This document shows, in pieces, positions 26,326-34,827 of a stretch of 64,000 nt of DNA. The position numbers and the translations under genes are program-made. Positions within the stretch are counted from its first letter, which is position 1. Each line of letters starts with the position of its first letter. Origin of the DNA: Thalassobacterium maritimum (GTDB lineage: Bacteria > Verrucomicrobiota > Verrucomicrobiia > Opitutales > Coraliomargaritaceae). The stretch covers positions 111,660 to 175,659 of the forward strand of contig NZ_JARXHW010000004.1 of NCBI RefSeq assembly GCF_031127805.1. The letters run 5' to 3'. The notes beneath the pieces are model-generated. The model was given only the letters and a program-made list of their open reading frames with translations. It ran no database searches and was not told where the DNA came from.

Positions 26326-27459
26326 CTAACGAGCTGCGAGCAAATCTAGATAATACTTAAGATACTGATCCCGTATGACGGGCGGTGCGAATCGCGCTTG
26401 CGCCTCTTTAGCTGCAGCCAATCCCATAGCTTGCATACGCTGGGGCTCTTCAATCAATTGGTCGATTGCGGCTGCAATTGCACCGGGGCTGTGTGCTGGC
26501 ACGAGTCGGCCCGTACGCCCGTCTTGCACCACCTCGGGGATGCCACCGACTTCAGTAGCGACGACAGCTTTACCGTGCGCAAGTGTCTCTAAAATACTCA
26601 GTCCAAAGCTTTCCGCCTCCGAGGCATACACCCCCAGATCACAGGCGTTCAAATAGTCTTCGATCTCTTTGACATCTCGTATCACGATGACTCGATCCTG
26701 AATGCCCAGGCGAATTAGATCGGCTTGATACGGCTCGAAATCGCCGCCCGCGAGAATGAGTAATTTAACATGTTTGCGATTTTTCAATCGCGCGAGCGCT
26801 GTAAGTAGATCGGCCACGCGCTTGCCCGGCCGTATATTCGACATGTGCAAGAGTAAATACTCCGAGTCGCGAACCTGCAGCATTTGCCGCACCTCCTCTC
26901 TCGATTGTGTGACGGGGCCGGGAGCGTAAAAATTAGGAATAACCGTGATGGGGTGCTCCACTTCAAAAGTCTCAATGGTCTGCGCTTTTAAGCTCTCCGA
27001 CACCGTTGTCACACCATCGGAGTTCTCGATCGAATACTTTATAATCGGCCGATAGTGCGGATCTTTTCCCAATAAATTCGTATCCGTCCCATGCAATGTA
27101 GTGACAATGACGGGCGACTTCTTCTGCCCTAGCATCTGCTTGGCCAACAAAGCACCTGTGGCATGTGGCACTGCGTAGTGCACGTGTAGTATGTCGAGTT
27201 GATGCTCTTCGCAGACCTCCATAATACGCACCGAAAGTGGCAGCGTATAATCCGGATATTTGAAGAGTGCGTATTCATTCACCACCACGGGATGAAAGAA
27301 CAAGTTCTCGCCGCACTTTAAGCGGACGGGCCGCTCGTAACTGATAAAATGTATTTCATGTCCGGCCGCCGCCAGCAACATTCCGAGCTCTGTGGCCACG
27401 ATACCACTGCCCCCGATGCTGGGGTAGCAAACCATACCAATCTTAAGTCGAGACCTCAT
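26326..27459 (-). CDS. bshA: N-acetyl-alpha-D-glucosaminyl L-malate synthase
   Basis: First enzyme of bacillithiol synthesis (UDP-GlcNAc + L-malate). GT4-type GT-B glycosyltransferase: RLKIGMVCYPSIGGSGIVATELG at the N-terminus, HVHYAVPHATGALLAKQML, and the C-terminal EAESFGLSILETLAHGKAVVATE nucleotide-sugar site. The start at ATG 27459 lies 1 nt after the bshB stop and gives the family N-terminus; the frame extends 39 codons into bshB without meaning. Last gene of the operon. Confidence 0.92.
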   Translation of the reverse strand: MRSRLKIGMVCYPSIGGSGIVATELGMLLAAAGHEIHFISYERPVRLKCGENLFFHPVVVNEYALFKYPDYTLPLSVRIMEVCEEHQLDILHVHYAVPHATGALLAKQMLGQKKSPVIVTTLHGTDTNLLGKDPHYRPIIKYSIENSDGVTTVSESLKAQTIETFEVEHPITVIPNFYAPGPVTQSREEVRQMLQVRDSEYLLLHMSNIRPGKRVADLLTALARLKNRKHVKLLILAGGDFEPYQADLIRLGIQDRVIVIRDVKEIEDYLNACDLGVYASEAESFGLSILETLAHGKAVVATEVGGIPEVVQDGRTGRLVPAHSPGAIAAAIDQLIEEPQRMQAMGLAAAKEAQARFAPPVIRDQYLKYYLDLLAAR

Positions 27460-27460
27460 A

Positions 27461-28186
27461 TTAGAATGCGCGTGCGGTGCGGTGCAACTGTGCCAAGCTC
27501 TGGACCACGGGTGGATCGTTGGGCCAGAGTGCGATCGCGTAAGGACAGCCCGCCATGGCTCCGAGCTGCTGCGCACGTGTCAACTGTAGCTCAATATAGG
27601 CGCGCTGGCTCACTTGTGAGGCGTGGCAGGCCATCAGCTGCTGCCACGCCTCAGCCATCTCAGAAACATCGACTAGAGTGGCCGCAGACAGCGGCTGTTC
27701 TTCCTGTGCTGTAATCGAGTAGAACCATAGCGAGCCAACCGCATGGGGCGACAGCCCTGCCAGTGCCTGCAAGCCTCCATAGCGAGCCAAACGACAGGCA
27801 TTACGAGTGGCATTGCCCACCGCACAATGGTCGGGATGCTGGTTGGTGCTCAGCGAGGGCGCGCAAACAATATCTGGCCGAAATTCACGGATGATACGAG
27901 CGAGTTGCAGGGCATTTTCAGGCGTAGCGCTTTGCAAGCCGTCCCCACCGAAATCTAAAAATGTAAGCCGCTCCGCCGCACCTAGCAGCTCGGCTGCAGC
28001 ACGCGTTTCGGCTTCGCGAATACGGGGGGTGCCCGCCGAGCCAGCCTCTCCCTTCGAAGTCACGACCATCGAGATTTCAGTGCCTTGGGCATACTCCTTA
28101 AGCAAAACCGCGCCCATGCCGAACTCCAGATCGTCGGGGTGCGCGCCTATGGCGAGTAGTTTGAGTGGTGCTGCGTGCTGTTTCAT
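27461..28186 (-). CDS. bshB1: Bacillithiol-type PIG-L deacetylase (BshB)
   Basis: Deacetylates GlcNAc-malate to GlcN-malate. LmbE/PIG-L zinc motif AHPDD (about 15-19) and the second metal His in NQHPDHCAVG; GEAGSAGTPRIREAETRAAAELLG is typical of BshB1. The start ATG 28186 overlaps the preceding gene's stop by 4 nt, and bshA follows 1 nt after the stop. Its position between a BshC-like gene and bshA supports the pathway assignment. Confidence 0.9.
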   Translation of the reverse strand: MKQHAAPLKLLAIGAHPDDLEFGMGAVLLKEYAQGTEISMVVTSKGEAGSAGTPRIREAETRAAAELLGAAERLTFLDFGGDGLQSATPENALQLARIIREFRPDIVCAPSLSTNQHPDHCAVGNATRNACRLARYGGLQALAGLSPHAVGSLWFYSITAQEEQPLSAATLVDVSEMAEAWQQLMACHASQVSQRAYIELQLTRAQQLGAMAGCPYAIALWPNDPPVVQSLAQLHRTARAF

Positions 28187-28953
28187 GGTAGATAGGCCTC
28201 ACTTGAATCGGAAATTTCGTCGCGTTTAATAAATTGAATCTCTGACGCGTCCGCGGTATTGAGATAATTCATTTCCCCTGCCCCCGCGACATAGTGGGTG
28301 CACTGAATCACAGACTGCATCCAACCTAAGCGCGTATCCCGCGAGGGACTGACTTGCGAACGCTGCCACTGCTGGCTCGGTAGATCGATATAGGCACTTC
28401 CCCCACGATGCAGACGTAGGCCGTGCTGCGGATCATAGCGCGCGCGTACCCATTCATCCTGATAGCTGACATCGACAAAAAAATCGTCGATGTCACTCGC
28501 CTGCTCACGAAACTGAGGATCACTGGAACGCAGCACCTCGATGCCCTCCAGCAAGCCGAGCGCTTGATACATTTCGAGGCAGAAATCGGCCACATTGTCC
28601 GCTTGTATGGCTTCGAAGACTGGCACGTATTCAGCCTTCAAATACTTAGGCAACTGACGCGCGAGGCTTGCTTGCCACTGGCGATCGACTCGTTTCGCAT
28701 AGAGCGGGGAGTATTTCTTCTGAATTTTATTCGCGAAGGCAAAATTCAAAGTTTGGCGCGCGCCGGAGCTCAAGTCCTTGACCACGGTCTGCGTCTCGCG
28801 TGGATCGTGATCGCTATCGTGATAGAAGAACACGATACGCCCGCCCAGCTCAGCCTGCAAACGCCGTGCGGTCTGAAACTTGGCAAATAGAAAGCGACGC
28901 GGCAAGAAGCCACAGGGTTGCTGACCAAAACATATTACGGGTGCCTGACTCAT
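28183..28953 (-). CDS. Miniature BshC-like protein (putative cysteine-adding step)
   Basis: 256 aa with no clear full-length match in my knowledge. The N-terminus VICFGQQPCGFLPRRFLFAKFQTARRL resembles the TGQQ-GLF...YK-ARLA block of BshC. FYHDSDHDPRET parallels its EDHDxxE motif, and the C-terminal THYVAGAGEMNYLN parallels its YVGGPAEIAY block. Canonical BshC is about 540 aa with a coiled coil. This protein keeps the core motifs in under half the length. Position directly before bshB and bshA, with 4-nt overlaps on both sides, supports a role in the last step, cysteine ligation. Alternative: an unrelated partner of the pathway. Confidence 0.5.
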   Translation of the reverse strand: MSQAPVICFGQQPCGFLPRRFLFAKFQTARRLQAELGGRIVFFYHDSDHDPRETQTVVKDLSSGARQTLNFAFANKIQKKYSPLYAKRVDRQWQASLARQLPKYLKAEYVPVFEAIQADNVADFCLEMYQALGLLEGIEVLRSSDPQFREQASDIDDFFVDVSYQDEWVRARYDPQHGLRLHRGGSAYIDLPSQQWQRSQVSPSRDTRLGWMQSVIQCTHYVAGAGEMNYLNTADASEIQFIKRDEISDSSEAYLP

Positions 28954-30647
28954 AGGGACTGGGTGGGATTCTTATGGCTGAGCTTGAGAAGAATGTGCAC
29001 CAGTTGGGCAATCAAAACAGCGAGAATACAGCCGATTAAATTGAACCACAGATAGCCGATATCTATGGGTGAGAAATAGAGCGTCAATACGATGGCTTCG
29101 GCACACAGCCCACCAATAAAGGCGGCATGCCCACCGATACGTTTGAGAAAGAACGCGACTAAAAAGATGCCCAGAATGGTGCCATAGAATAAGGAGCCGA
29201 TAATATTGACCGCCTCGATCAAGTTATCAAATAAAGTCAAAGTCATCGCAAAGCTGACCGCAACAATCCCCCAAGCGAGCGTCAGAATACGAGCCACCCA
29301 AACGTAGTGCCCATCACTCCCGCGCGGATGCACCAGAGTCTTATAACCATCCACCATAGTGGTAGAGGCCAGTGCATTCAGCTCAGATGCGGTCGACGAC
29401 ATTGCGGCAAGAAAGATCACTGCGACGAGTAGCCCCACCAGCCCGGCGGGCAAGTTATCCAACACGAAGTGCAGAAAAATATAATCGGCATCTTGTGTAT
29501 CTGCATCCGGATTCTCAGCGCTCAGCACTTGTTTAAACACGCCACGCTGCTGCTCCATCAATGCGCTTTGCTCTAAAATCGCCGTCTTGGTTTCTGCACT
29601 TGCGGAGCCATGAATTTGGCGCTCGCTCAGAGCAGTTTCCAACAGAGTGCCACGCGCTTGGAAGGCCGCTTGAAACTGCGACTCAATCGGAGCGAGTTGC
29701 TCAGGTGATATTTGCTCAATCGTCGCTTCATTATAAAAGATCGGCGGCTGTTGAAACTGGTAAAAGACAAAGAGCAGCACGCCCAATAAAAGAATCGCAA
29801 ACTGCATCGGAATCTTGAGCACCGCATTAAAAATGAGCCCCCAGCGACTTGCTGTCACGGAGCTCCCGGCGAGGTAGCGCTGCACTTGCGATTGATCGGT
29901 GCCGAAATAGGACAGTGCCAGGAATGTGCCTCCGATCAAGCCCGTCCAGATGGTGTAACGCTGACTCGGGTCGAAGGAAAAACTGATCGCCTCTAAGCGG
30001 TCGTGCATGCCTGCGATATAGAGCGCATCGCCAAAACTAACATGCTCGGGCAGGCCGTTCACAACGTAGCCAAAGGCAATCGTCATTCCGATCAATATGA
30101 TGAGCATCTGATACTTCTGTGTCAGGCTCACCGTGCGCGTGCCTCCCGTAACCGTATAGAGAATGACCAGCACTCCCGTCACCAAAATAGTCGGTCCCAA
30201 TGGCCAATAAAAGACACTGGATACAATGATCGCAGGCGCATAAATGGTAATGCCGGCCGCCAAACCGCGCTGCACTAAAAAGAGGCCCGCCGCGAGGAGT
30301 CGCGTTTTTTGATCAAAACGCTGCCCCAAAAACTCATACGCGGTGGTGACTTGTAAGCGGTGGTAAATCGGAATAAAGACTGCGCAAATCAAGATCATCG
30401 CGATTGGCAGCCCCAGGTAATTCTGCACAAAGGCCAGCCCTCCTTCGTAGCCTTGCCCCGGAGTGGAGAGAAAGGTGATCGCTGAGGCCTGCGTCGCCAT
30501 GACCGACAGCCCAATGGTGCTCCATTTCAAATCAGCGCCGCCGCGTAAATAGTCGTTGGCACTACGGTGACTCCTAGCCGTCCAGAGCCCGTAACCAACG
30601 ATGCCGAGCACAGTCGAGAAGAGAACAATCCAATCCGCAGGGCTCAT
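28950..30647 (-). CDS. Sodium:solute symporter (SSS family)
   Basis: About 13 transmembrane helices starting MSPADWIVLFSTVLGIVGYG, with the family's DYLRGGADLKW and FLSTPGQGYEGGLAFVQNY segments. A hydrophilic insert of about 100 residues (roughly 305-395, Glu/Gln-rich) lies between two membrane helices in the C-terminal half. The stop overlaps the BshC-like start by 4 nt, and the start overlaps the stop of the upstream 38-aa microprotein. The cargo is unknown; the operon suggests a thiol, amino sugar or a product of the exported PIG-L-like enzyme. Confidence 0.9.
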   Translation of the reverse strand: MSPADWIVLFSTVLGIVGYGLWTARSHRSANDYLRGGADLKWSTIGLSVMATQASAITFLSTPGQGYEGGLAFVQNYLGLPIAMILICAVFIPIYHRLQVTTAYEFLGQRFDQKTRLLAAGLFLVQRGLAAGITIYAPAIIVSSVFYWPLGPTILVTGVLVILYTVTGGTRTVSLTQKYQMLIILIGMTIAFGYVVNGLPEHVSFGDALYIAGMHDRLEAISFSFDPSQRYTIWTGLIGGTFLALSYFGTDQSQVQRYLAGSSVTASRWGLIFNAVLKIPMQFAILLLGVLLFVFYQFQQPPIFYNEATIEQISPEQLAPIESQFQAAFQARGTLLETALSERQIHGSASAETKTAILEQSALMEQQRGVFKQVLSAENPDADTQDADYIFLHFVLDNLPAGLVGLLVAVIFLAAMSSTASELNALASTTMVDGYKTLVHPRGSDGHYVWVARILTLAWGIVAVSFAMTLTLFDNLIEAVNIIGSLFYGTILGIFLVAFFLKRIGGHAAFIGGLCAEAIVLTLYFSPIDIGYLWFNLIGCILAVLIAQLVHILLKLSHKNPTQSL

Positions 30648-30760
30648 GAATAGGCTTTCGTTAACAAGCGCATCAGCACAATGAGCACGACTAGCCAGAC
30701 AAAAGTGGCCATATAAACAGTGCGCCAGTTTATAGGTTTTGGTATCGTTTTTCTCATCAT
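30644..30760 (-). CDS. 38-aa single-pass membrane microprotein coupled to the symporter
   Basis: Frame MMRKTIPKPINWRTVYMATF, then a hydrophobic stretch of Val/Leu/Ile (about residues 19-32) and the end LLTKAYS. A positively charged N-terminus precedes one membrane helix. Both ends overlap neighbours by 4 nt (ATGA): its ATG with the stop of the exported PIG-L-like gene, and its TGA with the symporter ATG. Such exact nesting argues for real, coupled translation. Small accessory subunits are known for some SSS transporters, although longer. Assignment as a symporter subunit is inference. Confidence 0.65.
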   Translation of the reverse strand: MMRKTIPKPINWRTVYMATFVWLVVLIVLMRLLTKAYS

Positions 30761-33243
30761 TCAGCAGGCTGCCCCAGCGACATTAAATTTGCAAATAGGC
30801 GATAAGCCCCTGGCACACCAGCTGGCAACTGACGGAACCAGGACAAGCCACTATACACGTAGTATCCCTCGCCGATGGGGGCGATCAGCAGGCTGCCCGC
30901 GAGCGGAGATTCACCGGGATCGTTGGCAGCAAAAATAGGCGTATAAGCCTCGTCCCAGTCACCGGCGAAGTAGAGGCCACGCTCTTGCACCCAGCCCTCG
31001 AAGTCGGCCGTGGTAATCGCATTGGGAAACTGCAACACTCGGTGATCTGGCGCGAGAAAGCGCATGCTCGCCGTTTCATCGGTCACACGATCGCGTGTAA
31101 TAGTGAATGGGAAGGGGGCATACTCCATAGTCTTCAAACCACGATTTGTATTATACTGCATCACCACGACCCCGCCCTGCTGTGCATATTCAAACAGCGC
31201 AGGCATGTAAAACGCGATGCGATCATTAGTATTCAAAGCACGGATACCAAATACAACTGTGTCGTAAGCCGCCAGTGTCTCAGGATTCATATCTGCCTCT
31301 GTTAGAGTATCGACCGCGTAGCCAATACGCCGTAGCGCCTCCGGAATGGTATCGCCGGCACCGGGGATGTAGCCGATCCGCTCACCAGCGATCTTGACGT
31401 CAAGTAAGACTGCAGCTGCGGTCGCGGTAGGAAATAAGGTCTGCTGGGGGATATGCTGGTAATCCAAGGCCTCGTAACCGCGAGTATAGAGCTGCCCCTC
31501 AAACTCAACAGATGCGCGCAAGCTCGTTCGACTCGCAGCTGTAGGTGGAATTAACTTGGCAGTGACTTGCAACTCTTTGCCCGCCTCTAAAGAAAATGGA
31601 ATACTCGCAGGCTCCACACGCCAGCCGTCGCCCGCTTCAAAGTGAACGGTGGCTGCTGCAATATCGCTAGCTGCAATCACCCTCGCCGTAAACTGGCGCG
31701 GTTCATTTTGTCCCAAAATGTGGGTGCCTTCTTCAAGATTCACCATCACAGGCGGCGTTACCGTAAAGGGCTGTTTGCTCTCTCCATGAATCGGATCGTT
31801 AAAATTGTAAGTGCTCGGAATGGTAAAAATAATCGATTCACCATCAACAATGAGCCGCACATAGATGGGGATCGCAGCCGGATTCTCGGGAGCACCAATT
31901 TGACTCAGCTCATCCACCATGTAACTCCCCCGCTCTGCTGGCTGACGCAACCAGTAAGGCTGAGAAATAGATGCATTGGCGGCGATCTGAGCCGTCTCGG
32001 AAACATGTACTAAATGGTTACGCGGCAAGGCATACACTTTGGCGCGAGCCAAGTCGGCTCGACGCGTGGCAAAAGCAATGCTCACCGGTAGCGAGGCACG
32101 CTGAATCGCACGCAAATCCAACGCGACTTCCGCCCCCGGCACCGCAGAAGCCGACGCAGCGATGCTCTCGACGTCGAGAGCGAGGCATGCCGCAATCACA
32201 ACTTCAAGCTCTTGTAATTTCTTACTTTGCCAGAAGCTCGCTGGCAGTGCACTCAAAGCGCGATGCGCTTGAAGGAGTTGCGGCAGCACAGCTTCCGGCT
32301 TGCTGGGATTAAAGCGTTCAATTGCCATTTGAATGGCGGCAGCCACGGGTTCGGAATTAGCTACGCGCCCCCAAGTGGTGTCAATACCGGCAAATAAACT
32401 GCCCTCAGGCTCCGTACCCGCGAGCGTTTTGAAATATTCTTTGGACTCTCCCAGCTCAGGAGTGGCACCAAAGCCCTGGCTCATGTGGCAAGTGCGGCTA
32501 TGGGCCGCAATCTCACTGTAGGCTTCGCCGAGTAAGTGATTGTAGCCACCAGTTTCGACGAAAAAGACATCCTTCGTATCAAACTCAATCCCTCGTCGTT
32601 GGTAAAACCATTTAGAGGTATTCCATAGCAAGCGTTGGGCTGCCCACGGCTCCACAAATTCCAATTGCTCAGGAAAACGTGCCGGATCTGCCGCAGCGGT
32701 AAAGGCTTCTTTAGCCAGACGGGCCGATGCCGTATGGTGACCATGCGTATAGCCAGCTTCCAAAGAAAAACGAGTGATAATCACATCCGGGCGCAGCGAA
32801 CGTATTGCCCAGACGACATCTGCCAGCGCCGCATCTTGATCCCAAATTGCGAGCGTCTCCTCGGGCGTCTTGGAATACCCGAAATCAATCGCGCGGCTAA
32901 AACGCTGCTGCCCGCCATCGATGCGGCGTGCTGCCAGTAACTCTTGGGTGCGAATCATTCCCAGCTTCTCCCCCAGATCACCACCAATTAAATTTTGCCC
33001 GCCGTCTCCCCGTGTCAGTGACAAATAAGTCGTATCGACCCGTTCACCGTTGGCCAAATAGGCGATCAACTTGGTGTTTTCGTCATCCGGATGAGCGGCC
33101 ACGTACAGCACGCTGCCGAGCGTATCCAGTTTTTGCAGACTCAATTGCAAGGCACCACTCGCAAGTGGTTCTATTGGTCGAGATTCGGCTGTAGCAAATG
33201 GACTCAGCATAAGAGAGACGAGAAATGAATGGAGGATCCGCAT
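30757..33243 (-). CDS. Exported PIG-L/LmbE-family hydrolase, multidomain (828 aa)
   Basis: Signal peptide (LHSFLVSLMLSPFATAES) followed by a PIG-L domain (about 40-290) with zinc motif AHPDDENTK and the distal THGHHTASARLA. Then a middle beta-rich region (about 380-600) and a C-terminal GATase-like region (AAYDTVVFGIRALNTN, GGVVVMQYNTN). PIG-L enzymes remove N-acetyl groups from amino sugars; the exported long form is common in Bacteroidota next to symporters and bacillithiol genes. First gene of the six-gene coupled operon. It may act on a periplasmic amino sugar or thiol conjugate; the substrate is unknown. Confidence 0.85.
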   Translation of the reverse strand: MRILHSFLVSLMLSPFATAESRPIEPLASGALQLSLQKLDTLGSVLYVAAHPDDENTKLIAYLANGERVDTTYLSLTRGDGGQNLIGGDLGEKLGMIRTQELLAARRIDGGQQRFSRAIDFGYSKTPEETLAIWDQDAALADVVWAIRSLRPDVIITRFSLEAGYTHGHHTASARLAKEAFTAAADPARFPEQLEFVEPWAAQRLLWNTSKWFYQRRGIEFDTKDVFFVETGGYNHLLGEAYSEIAAHSRTCHMSQGFGATPELGESKEYFKTLAGTEPEGSLFAGIDTTWGRVANSEPVAAAIQMAIERFNPSKPEAVLPQLLQAHRALSALPASFWQSKKLQELEVVIAACLALDVESIAASASAVPGAEVALDLRAIQRASLPVSIAFATRRADLARAKVYALPRNHLVHVSETAQIAANASISQPYWLRQPAERGSYMVDELSQIGAPENPAAIPIYVRLIVDGESIIFTIPSTYNFNDPIHGESKQPFTVTPPVMVNLEEGTHILGQNEPRQFTARVIAASDIAAATVHFEAGDGWRVEPASIPFSLEAGKELQVTAKLIPPTAASRTSLRASVEFEGQLYTRGYEALDYQHIPQQTLFPTATAAAVLLDVKIAGERIGYIPGAGDTIPEALRRIGYAVDTLTEADMNPETLAAYDTVVFGIRALNTNDRIAFYMPALFEYAQQGGVVVMQYNTNRGLKTMEYAPFPFTITRDRVTDETASMRFLAPDHRVLQFPNAITTADFEGWVQERGLYFAGDWDEAYTPIFAANDPGESPLAGSLLIAPIGEGYYVYSGLSWFRQLPAGVPGAYRLFANLMSLGQPAE

Positions 33244-33260
33244 GACGCTATATAAGAATA

Positions 33261-33284
33261 CCCGCCCCGATCAATCGGGGCGGG
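33261..33284. repeat. Perfect GC-rich hairpin between the DUF2911 gene and the bacillithiol operon
   Basis: An 11-bp perfect inverted repeat (cccgccccgat/atcggggcggg) with a 2-nt centre. On the minus strand it is followed by tattcttata, a weak U-tract, 17 nt before the downstream ATG. It could terminate the DUF2911 transcript or attenuate the operon. Confidence 0.7.
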
Positions 33285-33308
33285 TGCTCATTAAAGAAAA
33301 AAAGAGAA

Positions 33309-34163
33309 TTAACGGATCTTAGCCAAGAGCGCTTCGTTGCGTGAAATGTAGGCAGCATTGCCAGCTGCTTGAGCACCTTTCAAAGACTTCTTAGCCATCA
33401 TCAAGGCTTGCTGCGTATTCCCCTGCTCTGCCAGCATCTTGGCGTAGCCATATTGCAACCAGAATGCATTCGGACTCATCGAAACAGCTTTATGCATCCA
33501 CTCCAGGGCTAATTCGGAATCCTTGCCGTTCGAATGATAAAACTCAGCCGCATCGGCATAATCGCGCGCGCCCCAATCATCTATGTTAGCGAGCGACGCT
33601 TCAATCGAGGCAGCTGTTAGAGCCGTCGTATCCACAGTAATTTGCACCGGCACCCGCACATTGTCCCAATCAAGAAAGAGCGTCGCCGACTCATCTCGCA
33701 ACGCATCAAAGCCAATAGTAAAGTTTTCAACCGAGTTCGGACGCTCGATGGCTTCGACCTGCACACGTGCAACATCCTGCTTAGAATCGTAGGCGCCTGC
33801 ACTCGGCACCTCGGTATCCGCATAAACGATCACAGTCCATACGTCCTCCGCTGGAATGGTGAACAGCACATACTCCCCTGCCGGAATGGGGCTGCCCGCA
33901 AAATTCACCTCTGAGTCGAAGGCGATCTTTGTCGGTGCATTCGCTCCGGTGCGCCAAATTTCGCCATAAGGCACCAGCTGGCCATACACTTCACGACCCT
34001 TCACTCCAGGCCTGGAATATTTCACCGTGAATTCGGTCACACCGACCATTTGCTTCAATTCCGAGTAAGGACTGGCTGCCGGTGATTTAATTTGAGCAAA
34101 ACTGCCAGCAGCGCCGAGTAAAATAGCAGCTGCAACGATCGATAAGGTTTTTGGTATTCGCAT
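33309..34163 (-). CDS. DUF2911 domain protein with C-terminal TPR-like helices, exported
   Basis: Signal peptide (ILLGAAGSFAQ) followed by the DUF2911 beta domain (about 28-175): VTEFTVKYSRPGVKGREVYG, PYGEIWRTGANAPTKIAF and PAGEYVLFTIP are characteristic. The last 100 residues are helical repeats (ALEWMHKAVSMSPNAFWLQYGYAKMLAEQG). The family is exported and common in Bacteroidota/Verrucomicrobiota; its function is unknown. It sits upstream of the bacillithiol operon in the same direction, separated by a strong hairpin. Confidence 0.88.
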   Translation of the reverse strand: MRIPKTLSIVAAAILLGAAGSFAQIKSPAASPYSELKQMVGVTEFTVKYSRPGVKGREVYGQLVPYGEIWRTGANAPTKIAFDSEVNFAGSPIPAGEYVLFTIPAEDVWTVIVYADTEVPSAGAYDSKQDVARVQVEAIERPNSVENFTIGFDALRDESATLFLDWDNVRVPVQITVDTTALTAASIEASLANIDDWGARDYADAAEFYHSNGKDSELALEWMHKAVSMSPNAFWLQYGYAKMLAEQGNTQQALMMAKKSLKGAQAAGNAAYISRNEALLAKIR

Positions 34164-34312
34164 AGACAGGCTACGAGCCTACCACCCCTCTTTTATTTCA
34201 ACATTTTTATGTTTTTATCCAGCACATCATAATAAATGGGCCAAGCCACCAATACATTCGCAGCAAGCGGGCGAAGCTTGATTTAAGGAAAAAGCGTCCC
34301 ATCATACACCCC

Positions 34313-34669
34313 ATGAAACCACGAAGCCTACGCCACCGACTCGAAAAAATCGCCAAGCTGCTAGTGACCGTTCACAAGCACACGCCGGAAGTTGACTGCC
34401 TGATCAACCAAGACAAAGGCCAACACGGCCATGTCGTGCTTGACTTCGCAGGCAGCGGCATGAGTCGCTCCAAAATGAATGCGCTCGGAAAAGACCTACA
34501 AACTAAGGGCTATACATTCACCGAGAAAAATAGCCCCTGGCTAGGACAGATCACCTACACCGGACGCGAAGAGGATAAACCAACGGTGGTATTCACCCTT
34601 CCAATCGTCAAAGATCGCCTTGCGATCAACGAAGAAACCCACGAAAAAAGCTATACTTTCGGAAGCTAA
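34313..34669 (+). CDS. Hypothetical protein, 118 aa
   Basis: Not recognised. It is basic at the N-terminus (MKPRSLRHRLEKIAKLLVTV), without signal peptide or membrane helix, and alternates strands and helices: GQHGHVVLDFAGSGMSRSKMNALGKDL, then GYTFTEKNSPWLGQITYTG. The GHVVLDF...LGKDLQTKGY pattern looks like a compact alpha/beta fold. Codon use and composition match the neighbours. It is probably a small single-gene unit before sucA. Confidence 0.7.
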   Translation: MKPRSLRHRLEKIAKLLVTVHKHTPEVDCLINQDKGQHGHVVLDFAGSGMSRSKMNALGKDLQTKGYTFTEKNSPWLGQITYTGREEDKPTVVFTLPIVKDRLAINEETHEKSYTFGS

Positions 34670-34827
34670 ATAAGCTTGACATCAAGGTAAACGCTATTCA
34701 GGCAGCAATTAAAAAGGAATCCTGAAATTAGAGTTTCGAATAACGAGCAATTCTTCGCATAAAGATTTGTGTTGCTAATAAGTGTGAAGTAATCGTGAGA
34801 TCACACAACTGCCCACCAGAAATCTCC

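Noticed and set aside
34795..34827. 11-codon upstream extension of sucA
   Set aside because: The homologous N-terminus starts at the ATG 34828.
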